From assembly GCF_000716335.1 (NCBI RefSeq), contig NZ_KL591005.1, positions 30,717 to 94,716 of the forward strand: a DNA stretch of 64,000 bases. The letters are read 5' to 3'. The position numbers were made by a program, and so were the translations under genes. Below are positions 42,792 to 51,411 of the stretch, in pieces. Numbering within the stretch: the first letter of the stretch is position 1; each line of letters starts with the position of its first letter. The notes below the pieces were generated by a model, which saw only the letters and a list, made by a program, of their open reading frames with translations, was not told the origin of the DNA and ran no database searches. This stretch comes from Streptomyces sp. NRRL S-118 (GTDB taxonomy: Bacteria; Actinomycetota; Actinomycetes; Streptomycetales; Streptomycetaceae).

Positions 42792-45700
42792 TCAGGCGCC
42801 GCCGCGCGGACCCGTCCCCCGGGGCGGGTCCGCGGGCCCGGCGAGCAGCCGCCGGATCCGCTCCCGCACCTCGGGCGGGACGCCGTCCAGGCCGCGCCGC
42901 ACCCGGGCGCGCAGCGCGTCCCGTTCGCCGGGCGGCAGGTCCGCTCCGCCGAGCAGCAGCTCCAGCACGTCGTGCGCCACGGAGGTGGCCGGCCCGCCCG
43001 GTGACGTGACGAACGTGGTGACGGCGGGGCCCAGCCGCGCGAAGACGGGGTCCATGGCGTGCCGCACGACGGCGTCGTTGGTGCCGCCGGACACGTCCAG
43101 CTTGTGCCACAGCTCGTCCCAGTAGGTGCGCGACCAGTTCGGGCCGTCGTTGCCCCGGGGGTAGCGGTACAGCCAGTTCATGTCCACCGGGTCGGGTGTG
43201 TCCGGTGCGCCGGTCCGCAGGGCGATCTCCAGATCCCTGCCGTACCCGGCCCAGGTGCGACGGGTCTCCACGGACAGGGCGAAGTCGGTCCACTGCTCCT
43301 CGTCGAACGACGAGCGCCACAGCAGGACGTGGCGGTGCCAGGCGCTCGCGCGATCCGCCCAGGAGGGGAACAGCTCCGCCGCGGTGACGCGGCCCTTCAG
43401 CAGCAGGACCACCAGGACCAGGTTGGCGCCGTACACGCCGTGGCGGGCCGTTGTGCGCAACCGGCCGGGGCGGTAGGCGGGGTGGGGCTCCTCCGTGCGC
43501 TCGCCGTGCTGCTCCAGGACGCGGACGAGGATGCGGGCGAGCCGGTCGCGCTCGCCGCCGGGGATCCGCCGCACCATCGATCCGGCGAACCGCAGCATCT
43601 GCCGGGAGGAGAGCGGGGCGTACGACAGCAGGGTGTACGCCAGGTCGTCGTCGAGGCGGCTCTCGGCGAGGGAGAGCGCCGGCGGGCGGTGCGTGAGCAG
43701 TCCGGTGAGGACGTGCAGGGCGAGGCGGACGACCAGGTACTCGCCGAAGGTGGCGTGGAGGAACTCGTAGGTGGCGAGGGTGTGCCCGTCGCGCACGGAC
43801 TGGGCGCGCTGGACGAAGAAGAAGCGGCCGAGCGCCACGTCGGCGGCTCCGAGCGGCGTGCGGAACCCCGCTTCCGCGGCGGAGGCGCGGCCGAGGAGTG
43901 CCGCGAGGTCCTCGTCCAGCTCGGCGGCCGACACCCACTGGCGGCGGCGGTTGTGCAGGGCGAAGGCGACCAGGGAGAGCCGTTGCAGCTCCCGTTCGGC
44001 CCGGGCCTGCGCCTCCCGGTCCGGTACGGCGGCGGGCCCGGGGCCGGCCTTCTCGATCTCGCGGAGGGCGAAGGAGGTGAGGAGCTCCTCGTACAGCTCC
44101 GCCTCGTCGAGGGGGTCGTCGGCGGGCGGGGCGCCGGCCGGGGGTGTGTCGCCGTCGCGCTGGAGGGCGTTGGCTGCCGCGTCGTACAGCGCCAGCATGG
44201 TGAGCAGCAGCGGCTGTGCGGCGAGGGCCGGGTGGCGGGCGACGGCCTGCCACGTCAGCGGCCGCAGTCCGCGGGCGGCGAAGCCGTCGGCGTTGGCGTC
44301 GTTCCACAGGGCGAGCCAGCGGCGGATCTGCTCGGGGCGGAAGGGCTCCAGGCGCAGGGCGACGAGGCCCTCGGGGTAGCGGGCCCGGTCGGCGACGGCG
44401 ATCCGGCTGGTGACGACCGCCCGCAGGGGGCGGCCCTGTTCCGCCTCGCGCTGCTGGAAGCGGGCGACGCGGGTGAGGAAGTCGCTGTGGTGGACCCCGG
44501 TGGTCTGGAGCAGTTCGTCGAACCCGTCGAGCAGCAGGACGGGCACGGCGCCCCCGGCCGCGCGCACCAGCTCCGGCCAGGACGCCCGCTCCCCGGTCGC
44601 GGTGCGCACCGCCTGCTCGATCTGTTCCTGGAGGTCGTCCTCGGCGCGTACGTCGCGCAGCGGGACGCGGACGGGCAGGAAGCCGGCGGAGGGCAGCCGG
44701 GCGGCGAGGACCCGCGTCAGGACGGACTTGCCCGCGCCCGGCTGCCCGAGCACCAGCAGCGGTGCCTCGGCCGGCCCGGCGGACGTCAGCGCTCCGGCGA
44801 GGTAGCCGGTCAGGTCCCGGCGCACCGGGGCCTCCTCCCACCAGGACTCGGTGGCCGGTCCGCTGGAGCCGGCCACCTCGCGCACCCGGAAGTCGGGGTC
44901 GAGGTACATCTCGCGCAGCGTCGGCACGCGGATGCCTGCCGGGCCGGTGGAGGCGTCCAGGACGGGCCGGGCCAGTACGGCCTCGGAGGAGCGGGCCAGG
45001 GCAGCGGCGACGTCGGTGGGGGGCCGGGCCGTCCGGGTCAGGCCGGCCAGCAGGTCGGCGACGCCCGCGAGGGAGCGGCGCACCTCGGCCCGGGTCGCCC
45101 GGTGCTCGACCTGGGTGGTCCAGAACCCGAACTCCGGTGCCTCCTGGGCGAGCCGGGCGTACAGGGACTCGTACTGCCGGACCGCCTCGCGGGGCAGCCC
45201 GGCGCCGATCGCCCGCCGGGCCTCGTCCCGGGCGGCCCGCGGCAGGCCGCTCCAGACGCGCAGTCCCTCGGCGAAGTCGAGGAACCTCGCCGACAGGCCC
45301 CCGTACCAGCGCTCCAGCTCGTGCGTGACGGCCTCGTGGGGCAGGTGGGGCGCGGGGACCGGCGCGTCGGTCGCGGCCAGCGAGCGGGCGAACGCGGCGC
45401 CGCGCCCGTCCGCCCGGGGCGCGCCCGCCAGGGCGAGCTGGTCGCCGCGGGTCAGCTCCAGGTCCTCGACGCGGACGGGCAGGTCCAGCTCCTCCAGGGC
45501 CTGGAACCAGGCGAGGACCACGATCACGGTGTGGGCGGCGTGCAGCAGCTCGGTGCGCTCGGCGCGGCCGTCGGCGCGGCCGAGGCGCCGCCCGATGCCC
45601 CGTACGGCGTCGCGGCCGAGCGCGAGCACGCTGCCCCGGGCGTCGGCGATCCGCACGAGACCGTCGCCGACCCCGCCCGTCGCCACGTTGAGCGCGCCGC

Positions 45701-45809
45701 CGAGCGCCCGGTCCAGCGCGGCGACGGCGGGCGGGTCGCCGCCCAGCAGCACCAACGCGTCCGAGAACGACAGCAGTCTGCGTACCCCCACCACGCCCCC
45801 AGGGTCCAT
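42792..45809 (-). CDS. NACHT-domain NTPase (STAND family), intact
   Basis: 1005 residues. A helical N-terminal domain of ~300 residues (RLLSFSDALVLLGGDPPAV) resembles the NACHT N-terminal helical type 7 (NNH7) as I recall. The NACHT core has Walker A GQPGAGKS at 355-362, Walker B VPVLLLDGFDELL at about 423-434 and sensor VVTSR at 465-469. A winged-helix/helical lid ends with YEFLHATFGEYLVVRLAL, after which a ~300-residue C-terminal helical region (no LRR) follows. Bacterial NACHT proteins can be antiphage defence ATPases; others regulate development. It is convergent with cobC, 6 bases away. Start ATG 45809 is uncertain; GTG codons 5-7 residues in are alternatives. Confidence 0.9.
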   Translation of the reverse strand: MDPGGVVGVRRLLSFSDALVLLGGDPPAVAALDRALGGALNVATGGVGDGLVRIADARGSVLALGRDAVRGIGRRLGRADGRAERTELLHAAHTVIVVLAWFQALEELDLPVRVEDLELTRGDQLALAGAPRADGRGAAFARSLAATDAPVPAPHLPHEAVTHELERWYGGLSARFLDFAEGLRVWSGLPRAARDEARRAIGAGLPREAVRQYESLYARLAQEAPEFGFWTTQVEHRATRAEVRRSLAGVADLLAGLTRTARPPTDVAAALARSSEAVLARPVLDASTGPAGIRVPTLREMYLDPDFRVREVAGSSGPATESWWEEAPVRRDLTGYLAGALTSAGPAEAPLLVLGQPGAGKSVLTRVLAARLPSAGFLPVRVPLRDVRAEDDLQEQIEQAVRTATGERASWPELVRAAGGAVPVLLLDGFDELLQTTGVHHSDFLTRVARFQQREAEQGRPLRAVVTSRIAVADRARYPEGLVALRLEPFRPEQIRRWLALWNDANADGFAARGLRPLTWQAVARHPALAAQPLLLTMLALYDAAANALQRDGDTPPAGAPPADDPLDEAELYEELLTSFALREIEKAGPGPAAVPDREAQARAERELQRLSLVAFALHNRRRQWVSAAELDEDLAALLGRASAAEAGFRTPLGAADVALGRFFFVQRAQSVRDGHTLATYEFLHATFGEYLVVRLALHVLTGLLTHRPPALSLAESRLDDDLAYTLLSYAPLSSRQMLRFAGSMVRRIPGGERDRLARILVRVLEQHGERTEEPHPAYRPGRLRTTARHGVYGANLVLVVLLLKGRVTAAELFPSWADRASAWHRHVLLWRSSFDEEQWTDFALSVETRRTWAGYGRDLEIALRTGAPDTPDPVDMNWLYRYPRGNDGPNWSRTYWDELWHKLDVSGGTNDAVVRHAMDPVFARLGPAVTTFVTSPGGPATSVAHDVLELLLGGADLPPGERDALRARVRRGLDGVPPEVRERIRRLLAGPADPPRGTGPRGGA

Positions 45810-45912
45810 GCGCCGGTCGCGACGGTCTCGCGTCGCACTCTGGCACAGGCGATCCGGCGCGGGGGCGGGGTTCGGGAAACGCGGTGCGGGACGGGGGCCG
45901 GGAGGGGCCGCG

Positions 45913-46230
45913 TCAGGTGCGGCGGCGGCGCAGGACGATCAGGGCCGCGGTGCCCGCCGTGAGCAGGGCGAGGGCGCCGGCCGTGACGTAGGGGGTCGTC
46001 GGCCGCGACGTAGGGGGTCGTCGGGCGGCGCCCGTCTCGGCGAGGCCGGCGTCGGCCGGTGGTGTGGCGGCCGGCGGGGTGGCGGCCGGCACGGTGGCGG
46101 CCGGCACGGTGGCGGCCGTCTCCGGGCGTACGTCGGCGGCCAGGGCCGAGGCCGGGGCGGGGGCCGTGGCGTGGCGTGGCGTGGCGTGGCGTGGCGGGAG
46201 TGAAACGTCAGGCGCGTAACGGCAGTTCAC
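45913..46230 (-). CDS. Small LAETG-type sortase-substrate-like protein, possibly truncated
   Basis: 105 residues. The C-terminus has LAETG, then a hydrophobic helix (YVTAGALALLTAGTAALIVL) and RRRRT, the layout of class E sortase substrates (LAxTG). The middle is Ala/Thr/Pro repeat sequence. The N-terminus lacks a convincing signal peptide: ASALAADV resembles a cleavage site, but the preceding segment is repeat-encoded PRHATPRHAT. I suspect that the original signal peptide is lost or the N-terminus is mis-assigned. It is divergent from the iron-box operon. Confidence 0.55.
   Translation of the reverse strand: MNCRYAPDVSLPPRHATPRHATAPAPASALAADVRPETAATVPAATVPAATPPAATPPADAGLAETGAARRPPTSRPTTPYVTAGALALLTAGTAALIVLRRRRT
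46166..46195 (+). repeat. Six copies of the pentanucleotide GTGGC inside the LAETG gene
   Basis: GTGGC is repeated six times without interruption from 46166 to 46195. On the minus strand it encodes PRHAT repeats in the gene's N-terminus. Unit number changes would shift the reading frame, so it is a potential contingency tract. Nearby, a 15-bp unit (GGTGGCGGCCGGCAC) and an 18-bp unit (ACGTAGGGGGTCGTCGG type) are also duplicated. Confidence 0.85.
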
Positions 46231-46318
46231 ACCAAAGAGTGGCCATCGCTTCTCTGTGTGGCCACTCCCCCACCGCGCCCTCGGCGCACCCCGGGATTGC
46301 TTCTCGGACAGGCATGTC

Positions 46319-46342
46319 TTAAGTTAGGCCAGCCTAACCTAA
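46319..46342 (+). promoter_or_regulatory. Iron box (DmdR/IdeR type operator)
   Basis: TTAAGTTAGGCCAGCCTAAC then CTAA spans 46319-46342 and forms an imperfect palindrome; its reverse complement begins TTAGGTTAGGCTGGCC. It matches the DtxR-family iron box consensus TTAGGTTAGGCTNNCCTAA closely. It sits 18 bases upstream of the acylase start and 89 bases upstream of the divergent LAETG gene. Iron-replete repression is expected. Confidence 0.85.
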
Positions 46343-46359
46343 AGAGATCGGGACATGAG

Positions 46360-48411
46360 TTGAGCATCGAGGTCTACCGGGACACCTGGGGCATCCCGCA
46401 TCTCCGCGCCGCCGACGCGCACGAACTCAGCCGCGCCCAGGGCCGTACCACCGCCCTCGACCGTGCCTGGCAGCTGGAGGTCGAGCGGCACCGCGCCCAG
46501 GGCACCACGGCCGCCTTCCTCGGCGCCGACTCCCTCGACTGGGACCTCTTCGCCCGCCGCGCCCGGCTGGCCGACACCGCACGGCGCTGCTTCGACGCGC
46601 TCGACGCACCGACGCGCGCCTGGGTCGGCGCCTACGTGGACGGCGTCAACGAGGGACTCGGCCACGGTGCCCGCCGCTCACCGGAGTTCGCCGCCACCGG
46701 CCTCGTTCCCGGACGCTGGGAGCCGTGGACCCCGCTCGCCGTGTGGCTGTCGACGCACATCCTCTTCGCGGGCTTCCCCACCAAGCTCTGGCGCGACGTG
46801 GTCGCCCGGCGCCTCGGCGAGGAGCACGTCGAGCTGTTCGCCACCGACGACCCCGCCACCTCCGGCAGCAACGGCTGGCTCGTCACCGGCGAGCGCACCG
46901 CCTCCGGCGCGGCGCTCGTCGCCGGGGATCCGCACCGGTTCATCGAGTCGCCCGGCGTCTACCAGCAGATCCGGCTCGCCTGCCCGGAGTTCGACGTGGT
47001 GGGCCTCGCCGTCCCCGGTGTCCCCGGCATGGCGCACTTCGGCCACACCGGCACGGTCGCCTGGGCCATCACCAACGCCATGGCCGACTACCAGGACCTC
47101 TACCGCGAACAGCTCCGGCGCACCGACGGCGGCGGCGTCGAGGCCCTCGGTCCGGACGGCTGGGCGCCCGCCCGCGTCCACACCGAGACCGTCGAGGTCA
47201 AGGACGGCGCACCGGTCGACGTCGAGGTGATCGAGACCGACCGCGGCCCCGTGGTCATCGACGGCCCGGACGACGTGATCAGCCTGCGCTACCCGCCGCG
47301 CGTCACCGGCGAACTGGGCTTCACCGCCCTGCCCGCGCTGCTCGCGGCCCGGACCGTCGCCGACGTGGACCGGGCCTTCGACCGCTGGATCGAGCCGGTC
47401 AACGTCGTGCAGGCAGCCGACACCGAGGGCGGGACGCTGCACCGCGTCGCCGGGTACGTCCCGCTGCGCCCGCGCGACAACCGGCTGCGCGTGGTGCCCG
47501 CCTGGGAGCCCGGCCACGAGTGGACCGGCCACCACGAGCCGATGCCGCGCGAGGCGGTGGACGGCGTGGCGGTGATGGCCAACGCCCGCGGCCTGGCGTC
47601 CCCGCTCGGCGTCGAGTTCGCGCCGCCGCACCGGGCGGAGCGGATCGCCCGGCTCCTGGACGCCTCCAAGAGCTGGACCGCGTCCGGCATGGCGGCGATC
47701 CACACCGACACCCACCTCGCCTCGGCACGCCCCCTGCTCTCGCTCGTCGCCGCCCTGCCCGACCTGGGCCCCGAGGCACGCGAACTGCGCGACCGGCTGC
47801 TGTGCTGGAACCGCCGCATGGCGGCCGACAGCACGGACGCGGCGGTGTTCGCGGCCGTGCGCGGCGCGGTCGTACGCCGTCTCGCCCAGCACCCGGCGCT
47901 CGCCGTGCTGGCCGAACCGCCCGTGTACCCCGCGCTCTTCCAGCCCTGGCTGGCCCTCGTCCCGCGGGTCGCCTACGCCCTGGAGACCCTGCTCACCGGA
48001 GGCCCTGTGCCGCCGGCCGACCGGCTAGCCGCGGTCCGCGCCGCGCTGGAGGAAGTGGCCGCGGCCCCGCCCGCCGGACCCTGGGGCGCCACCCACCGGC
48101 TCGCGCCCTGGGCGGCGCTGCCGGACGACCCCGACGACACCTGGCCGGGGCTCGACGGCGACCACGACTGCGTGCTGTCCACGTCGTCCGTGCCAGGTCT
48201 CACCGACCGCAGCGCCCGCGGCCCGGCCGCCCGCTACGTCTGGGACCTGGCCCGCCGCGAGGACAGCCTGTGGGTGGTGCCCTTCGGCGCCTCCGGCGTC
48301 CCCGGGGACCCCCACCGGCGGGACCAGCTGCCGCTGTGGCTGCAGGGCGGCCTCGCCCCCGTCATCACCGACTGGAACCAGCTCACCGAGGAGCGGCATG
48401 ACCACGACTGA
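46360..48411 (+). CDS. Penicillin-acylase-family Ntn hydrolase, iron-box controlled
   Basis: About 683 residues. Conserved alpha-subunit segments (VYRDTWGIPHLRAADAHELSRAQG, DRAWQLEVERHRAQG) are followed by the self-cleavage site with nucleophile Ser about residue 170 in SGSNGWLVTG. Downstream are AGDPHRFIESPGVYQQIRLACP and GHTGTVAWAITNAMADYQDLY. Family enzymes hydrolyse amide bonds of acylated substrates. No signal peptide is visible, unlike periplasmic homologues such as PvdQ. TTG 46360 is chosen because the iron box would overlap any earlier start. The next gene overlaps by 14 bases. Confidence 0.88.
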   Translation: MSIEVYRDTWGIPHLRAADAHELSRAQGRTTALDRAWQLEVERHRAQGTTAAFLGADSLDWDLFARRARLADTARRCFDALDAPTRAWVGAYVDGVNEGLGHGARRSPEFAATGLVPGRWEPWTPLAVWLSTHILFAGFPTKLWRDVVARRLGEEHVELFATDDPATSGSNGWLVTGERTASGAALVAGDPHRFIESPGVYQQIRLACPEFDVVGLAVPGVPGMAHFGHTGTVAWAITNAMADYQDLYREQLRRTDGGGVEALGPDGWAPARVHTETVEVKDGAPVDVEVIETDRGPVVIDGPDDVISLRYPPRVTGELGFTALPALLAARTVADVDRAFDRWIEPVNVVQAADTEGGTLHRVAGYVPLRPRDNRLRVVPAWEPGHEWTGHHEPMPREAVDGVAVMANARGLASPLGVEFAPPHRAERIARLLDASKSWTASGMAAIHTDTHLASARPLLSLVAALPDLGPEARELRDRLLCWNRRMAADSTDAAVFAAVRGAVVRRLAQHPALAVLAEPPVYPALFQPWLALVPRVAYALETLLTGGPVPPADRLAAVRAALEEVAAAPPAGPWGATHRLAPWAALPDDPDDTWPGLDGDHDCVLSTSSVPGLTDRSARGPAARYVWDLARREDSLWVVPFGASGVPGDPHRRDQLPLWLQGGLAPVITDWNQLTEERHDHD

Positions 48412-48964
48412 GTGCGTGTACGAGCAGACCGTCGACGGCTTCGGGACGGTCCGCCTCGTCCGCGTCGACCCGGCCCGCGACGCGGAGTTGCTGCACGGCT
48501 GGGTCAGCGAGGAGCGCGCCCGGTTCTGGGGCATGCGGGAGGCGGGCGTCGAGGACGTACGGGAGGTCTACGCCCACCTGGACTCGCTGACCACGCACCA
48601 CGCGTTCCTGGCGTACCGGGACGACGTGCCGGTCGCGCTCTTCCAGACGTACGAGCCGGAGGCGGACCGGGTCGGCGAGTGCTACGACGTGCGGCCGGGC
48701 GACATCGGCGTCCACCTGCTGATCGCACCCGCGCAGGTGCCCGAGCGCGGCTTCTCCGGGCACCTGCTGACCGTGCTGACGACGTTCGCGCTGACCGGCC
48801 ACGAGCGGATCGTGGCCGAGCCGGACGCGGCGAACGACAAGGCGATCGCGCTGCTGGAGCGCTACGGGTTCGAACTCGGCCCGGAGGTGGTCCTGCCGGA
48901 GATCGTGCTCCCGGAGGTCCATCTCGTCGAGAAGCGCGCCCGGTTGGCGTTCTTCAGCCGCTGA
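48398..48964 (+). CDS. Siderophore-type GNAT acyltransferase (IucB/RhbD-like)
   Basis: 188 residues with the pattern of acetyltransferases that acylate hydroxylamine groups in hydroxamate siderophores: RARFWGMREAGVEDVREVYAHL, AYRDDVPVALFQTYEPE, DIGVHLLIAP, GFSGHLL, RIVAEPDAANDKAIALLERYGFE. It overlaps the acylase gene by 14 bases, so the two are co-transcribed and iron-regulated. No siderophore synthetase is in the window. Confidence 0.85.
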   Translation: MTTTECVYEQTVDGFGTVRLVRVDPARDAELLHGWVSEERARFWGMREAGVEDVREVYAHLDSLTTHHAFLAYRDDVPVALFQTYEPEADRVGECYDVRPGDIGVHLLIAPAQVPERGFSGHLLTVLTTFALTGHERIVAEPDAANDKAIALLERYGFELGPEVVLPEIVLPEVHLVEKRARLAFFSR

Positions 48965-48998
48965 CGCCGTACCCCGCGGAGTCGGCAGGCGCCCGGCG

Positions 48999-50087
48999 TC
49001 AGCCGACGATCCGGCCGCCCAGGACCACGCGCCGCGGAGCCGCGAGGACGCGGACGTCCGCGCGCGGGTCCTCCTCGTAGACGACCAGGTCCGCCGGGGC
49101 GCCCTCCTCCAGGGACGGGCGCCCCAGCCATGCCCGCGCCGCCCACGCCGTGGCCGACAGGGCCTCGACCGGCGGGATGCCGGCGGCGACGAGCTCGGCG
49201 ACCTCCGCGGCGACCAGGCCGTGCGCCAGGGAGCCGCCCGCGTCGGTGCCGACGAAGACCGGGACGCCCGCGTCGTACGCGGCGCGCACCGTGTCGTACC
49301 GGCGCTCGTGCAGCCGCCGCATGTGGTCCGCCCAGCGCGGGAACTTGGCCTCTCCGCCCTGGGCGAGCTTCGGGAACGTGGCGATGTTGACGAGCGTCGG
49401 GACGATCGCCACGCCGCGCTCCGCGAACAGCGGGATGGTCTCCTCGGTCAGGCCCGTGGCGTGCTCGATGCAGTCGATCCCGGCCTCCACCAGGTCCCGC
49501 AGCGACTCCTCGGCGAAGCAGTGGGCCGTCACGCGCGCGCCGAGCCGGTGGGCCTCCGCGATGGCCGCCTCCACCTCCGCGCGCGGCCAGCAGGCGCCCA
49601 GGTCCCCCGTCTCGCGGTCGAGCCAGTCGCCGACGAGCTTGACCCAGCCGTCACCGCGGCGGGCCTCCTGCGCGACGTACGCGACGAGGTCGGCCGGCTC
49701 GATCTCGTGGGCGTAGTTGCGGATGTAGCGGCGGGTGCGGGCGATGTGCCGGCCCGCGCGGATGATCTTCGGCAGGTCGTCTCGGTCGTCGATCCACCGG
49801 GTGTCGGCCGGCGAACCGGCGTCACGGATCAGCAGCGTGCCGGCGTCCCGGTCGGTGAGCGCCTGCTTCTCGCTGGTGGCCTCGTCGACCGCGCCGTGGG
49901 CGTCGAGGCCGACGTGGCAGTGCGCGTCGACCAGGCCGGGCAGCGCCCAGCCCGTCACCGTCCGGACGTCCGCCGCGGCGGACGACGGCCGTTCGTGGCT
50001 GACGCGCCCGTCGATCACCCACAGCTCGTCGCGGACGTCCTCCGGGCCGACGAGCACCCGCCCCTTCACATGCAGCACCAGGCTCAT
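48999..50087 (-). CDS. Amidohydrolase-family metal enzyme
   Basis: 362 residues. The TIM-barrel signatures are GLVDAHCHVGLDAHG (HxH-type ligands), a Lys-containing segment (WVKLVGD), then TAHCFAEES, IEHATG and FVGTDAGGSLAHG (final Asp). This is the imidazolonepropionase/prolidase-like subgroup; substrates cannot be deduced. It starts at ATG 50087 and is divergent from the aminotransferase gene, with 79 bases between. Confidence 0.88.
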   Translation of the reverse strand: MSLVLHVKGRVLVGPEDVRDELWVIDGRVSHERPSSAAADVRTVTGWALPGLVDAHCHVGLDAHGAVDEATSEKQALTDRDAGTLLIRDAGSPADTRWIDDRDDLPKIIRAGRHIARTRRYIRNYAHEIEPADLVAYVAQEARRGDGWVKLVGDWLDRETGDLGACWPRAEVEAAIAEAHRLGARVTAHCFAEESLRDLVEAGIDCIEHATGLTEETIPLFAERGVAIVPTLVNIATFPKLAQGGEAKFPRWADHMRRLHERRYDTVRAAYDAGVPVFVGTDAGGSLAHGLVAAEVAELVAAGIPPVEALSATAWAARAWLGRPSLEEGAPADLVVYEEDPRADVRVLAAPRRVVLGGRIVG

Positions 50088-50166
50088 GCCCAGCACTCTA
50101 CGAGGGCGTGGATACGCTCGGCCGAGCCGGCCGTACGAGAACGCGACGAACAGGAAGAGCAGCGCC

Positions 50167-51411
50167 GTGACGCACCCCCTCCTCGACCTCCCCCCGCTGA
50201 CCGCCGCCCGCTTCGCGGCCATCGAGCGGCGGGTCGCCGCGCTGCTCTCCACCGAGCAGGACGTGGTCATCACGCAGGGAGAGGCGCTGCTGCCGCTGGA
50301 GGGCTGCATCCGCTCGGGCGCGCGCCCCGGCTCGACCGCGCTGAACGTGATCACCGGACCGTACGGGCAGACCTTCGGCAACTGGCTGCGGGACTGCGGT
50401 GCCCGGGTGGTGGACCTGGAGGTGCCGTTCCGCACGGCGGTCACCGCCGGCCAGGTCGCCGAGGCGCTGGAGCGGCACCCGGAGACCGACTTCGTCTCGC
50501 TCGTGCACGCCGAGGCGGCGACCGGGAACACCAACCCGGTGGCCGCGATCGGTGAGGTGGTACGGGCGCACGGCGCGCTGTTCATGCTGGACGCGGTGGC
50601 GTCGGTGGGCGCCGAGCCGCTGCTGCCGGACGCCTGGGGCGTGGACCTGTGCGTGATCGGCGCCCAGAAGGCGATGGGCGGGCCCGCGGGCGTCTCGGCG
50701 GTCTCGGTGAGCGGCCGGGCGTGGGAGCGGTTCGCGGCCAACCCGGCGGCGCCGCGCCGCTCGTACCTGTCGCTGCTGGACTGGAAGGAGCGCTGGATCG
50801 ACGGCGGCCGCAAGGCGCTGCTGCACGCTCCGGCGCAGCTGGAGATGCTGGCGCTGGAGGCGTGCGTGGAGCGCATCGAGGCGGAGGGCCTGGACGCGGT
50901 GATCGCCCGCCACGCCTCGGCCGCGGCGGCCGCACGGGCGGGGGCGCTGGCGCTCGGCGGCGGTCTGGAGCCGTACGTGCACGAGGCGCAGGACGCCGCT
51001 CCGGTGGCCACGACGCTGCGGACCCCGGCCGGGACCGACGCGTCGGAGGTGGTGGCCGCGGCCCTGGCCGCCGATCCGTCGCTGCCGCTGGCCGCGGGCG
51101 GGGGCGCGCTCGCGAAGGAGATGATCCGGGTGAACCACTACGGCCCGGACGCCTCGCCGGAGGCCGTCGCGTCCGCGCTGGCGGCCCTGGGCGCCGCGCT
51201 CGACGGGCGGGGCCTCCCGGTGGACGCGGACGCCGCGCGCCGGGCGGCCGCCGCGGCGTGGGGCCGCCCGCGGGGCCGGCGGCCCCGGGGCCGAACCGGG
51301 GCCGCCGCTGTCCCGAGGGCCGGAGCCGGAGCCCCGCTCCCGACGGCCCGGGCCGGAGAGACCGCCCGCGGAGGGGGCCTCACCGGGGCGTGGGAACCGC
51401 CACGGGCCTGA
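50167..51411 (+). CDS. Class V aminotransferase (alanine--glyoxylate type)
   Basis: 414 residues. Fold type I PLP enzyme with GEALLPLEGCIRS, NVITGPYGQTFGNWLRDCGA, LVHAEAATGNTNPV, FMLDAVASVGAEPL and the PLP lysine in VIGAQKAMGGPAGVSAVSV. The family converts alanine/serine and glyoxylate. The last ~50 residues (GRPRGRRPRGRTGAA...) are Arg/Gly/Ala-rich and not family-like, apparently an extended tail. It starts at GTG 50167 and overlaps the convergent LysR gene by 32 bases. Confidence 0.85.
   Translation: MTHPLLDLPPLTAARFAAIERRVAALLSTEQDVVITQGEALLPLEGCIRSGARPGSTALNVITGPYGQTFGNWLRDCGARVVDLEVPFRTAVTAGQVAEALERHPETDFVSLVHAEAATGNTNPVAAIGEVVRAHGALFMLDAVASVGAEPLLPDAWGVDLCVIGAQKAMGGPAGVSAVSVSGRAWERFAANPAAPRRSYLSLLDWKERWIDGGRKALLHAPAQLEMLALEACVERIEAEGLDAVIARHASAAAAARAGALALGGGLEPYVHEAQDAAPVATTLRTPAGTDASEVVAAALAADPSLPLAAGGGALAKEMIRVNHYGPDASPEAVASALAALGAALDGRGLPVDADAARRAAAAAWGRPRGRRPRGRTGAAAVPRAGAGAPLPTARAGETARGGGLTGAWEPPRA

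Noticed and set aside
43059-45962. A 967-codon plus-strand frame across the NACHT gene
   Set aside because: Antisense shadow: Gly/Arg/Gln/Val-rich without motifs, while the minus strand has clear NACHT motifs in every section.
46258-46359. Earlier start for the acylase adding 34 residues
   Set aside because: The extra residues are not family-like and the iron box (46319-46342) would then lie inside the coding sequence.
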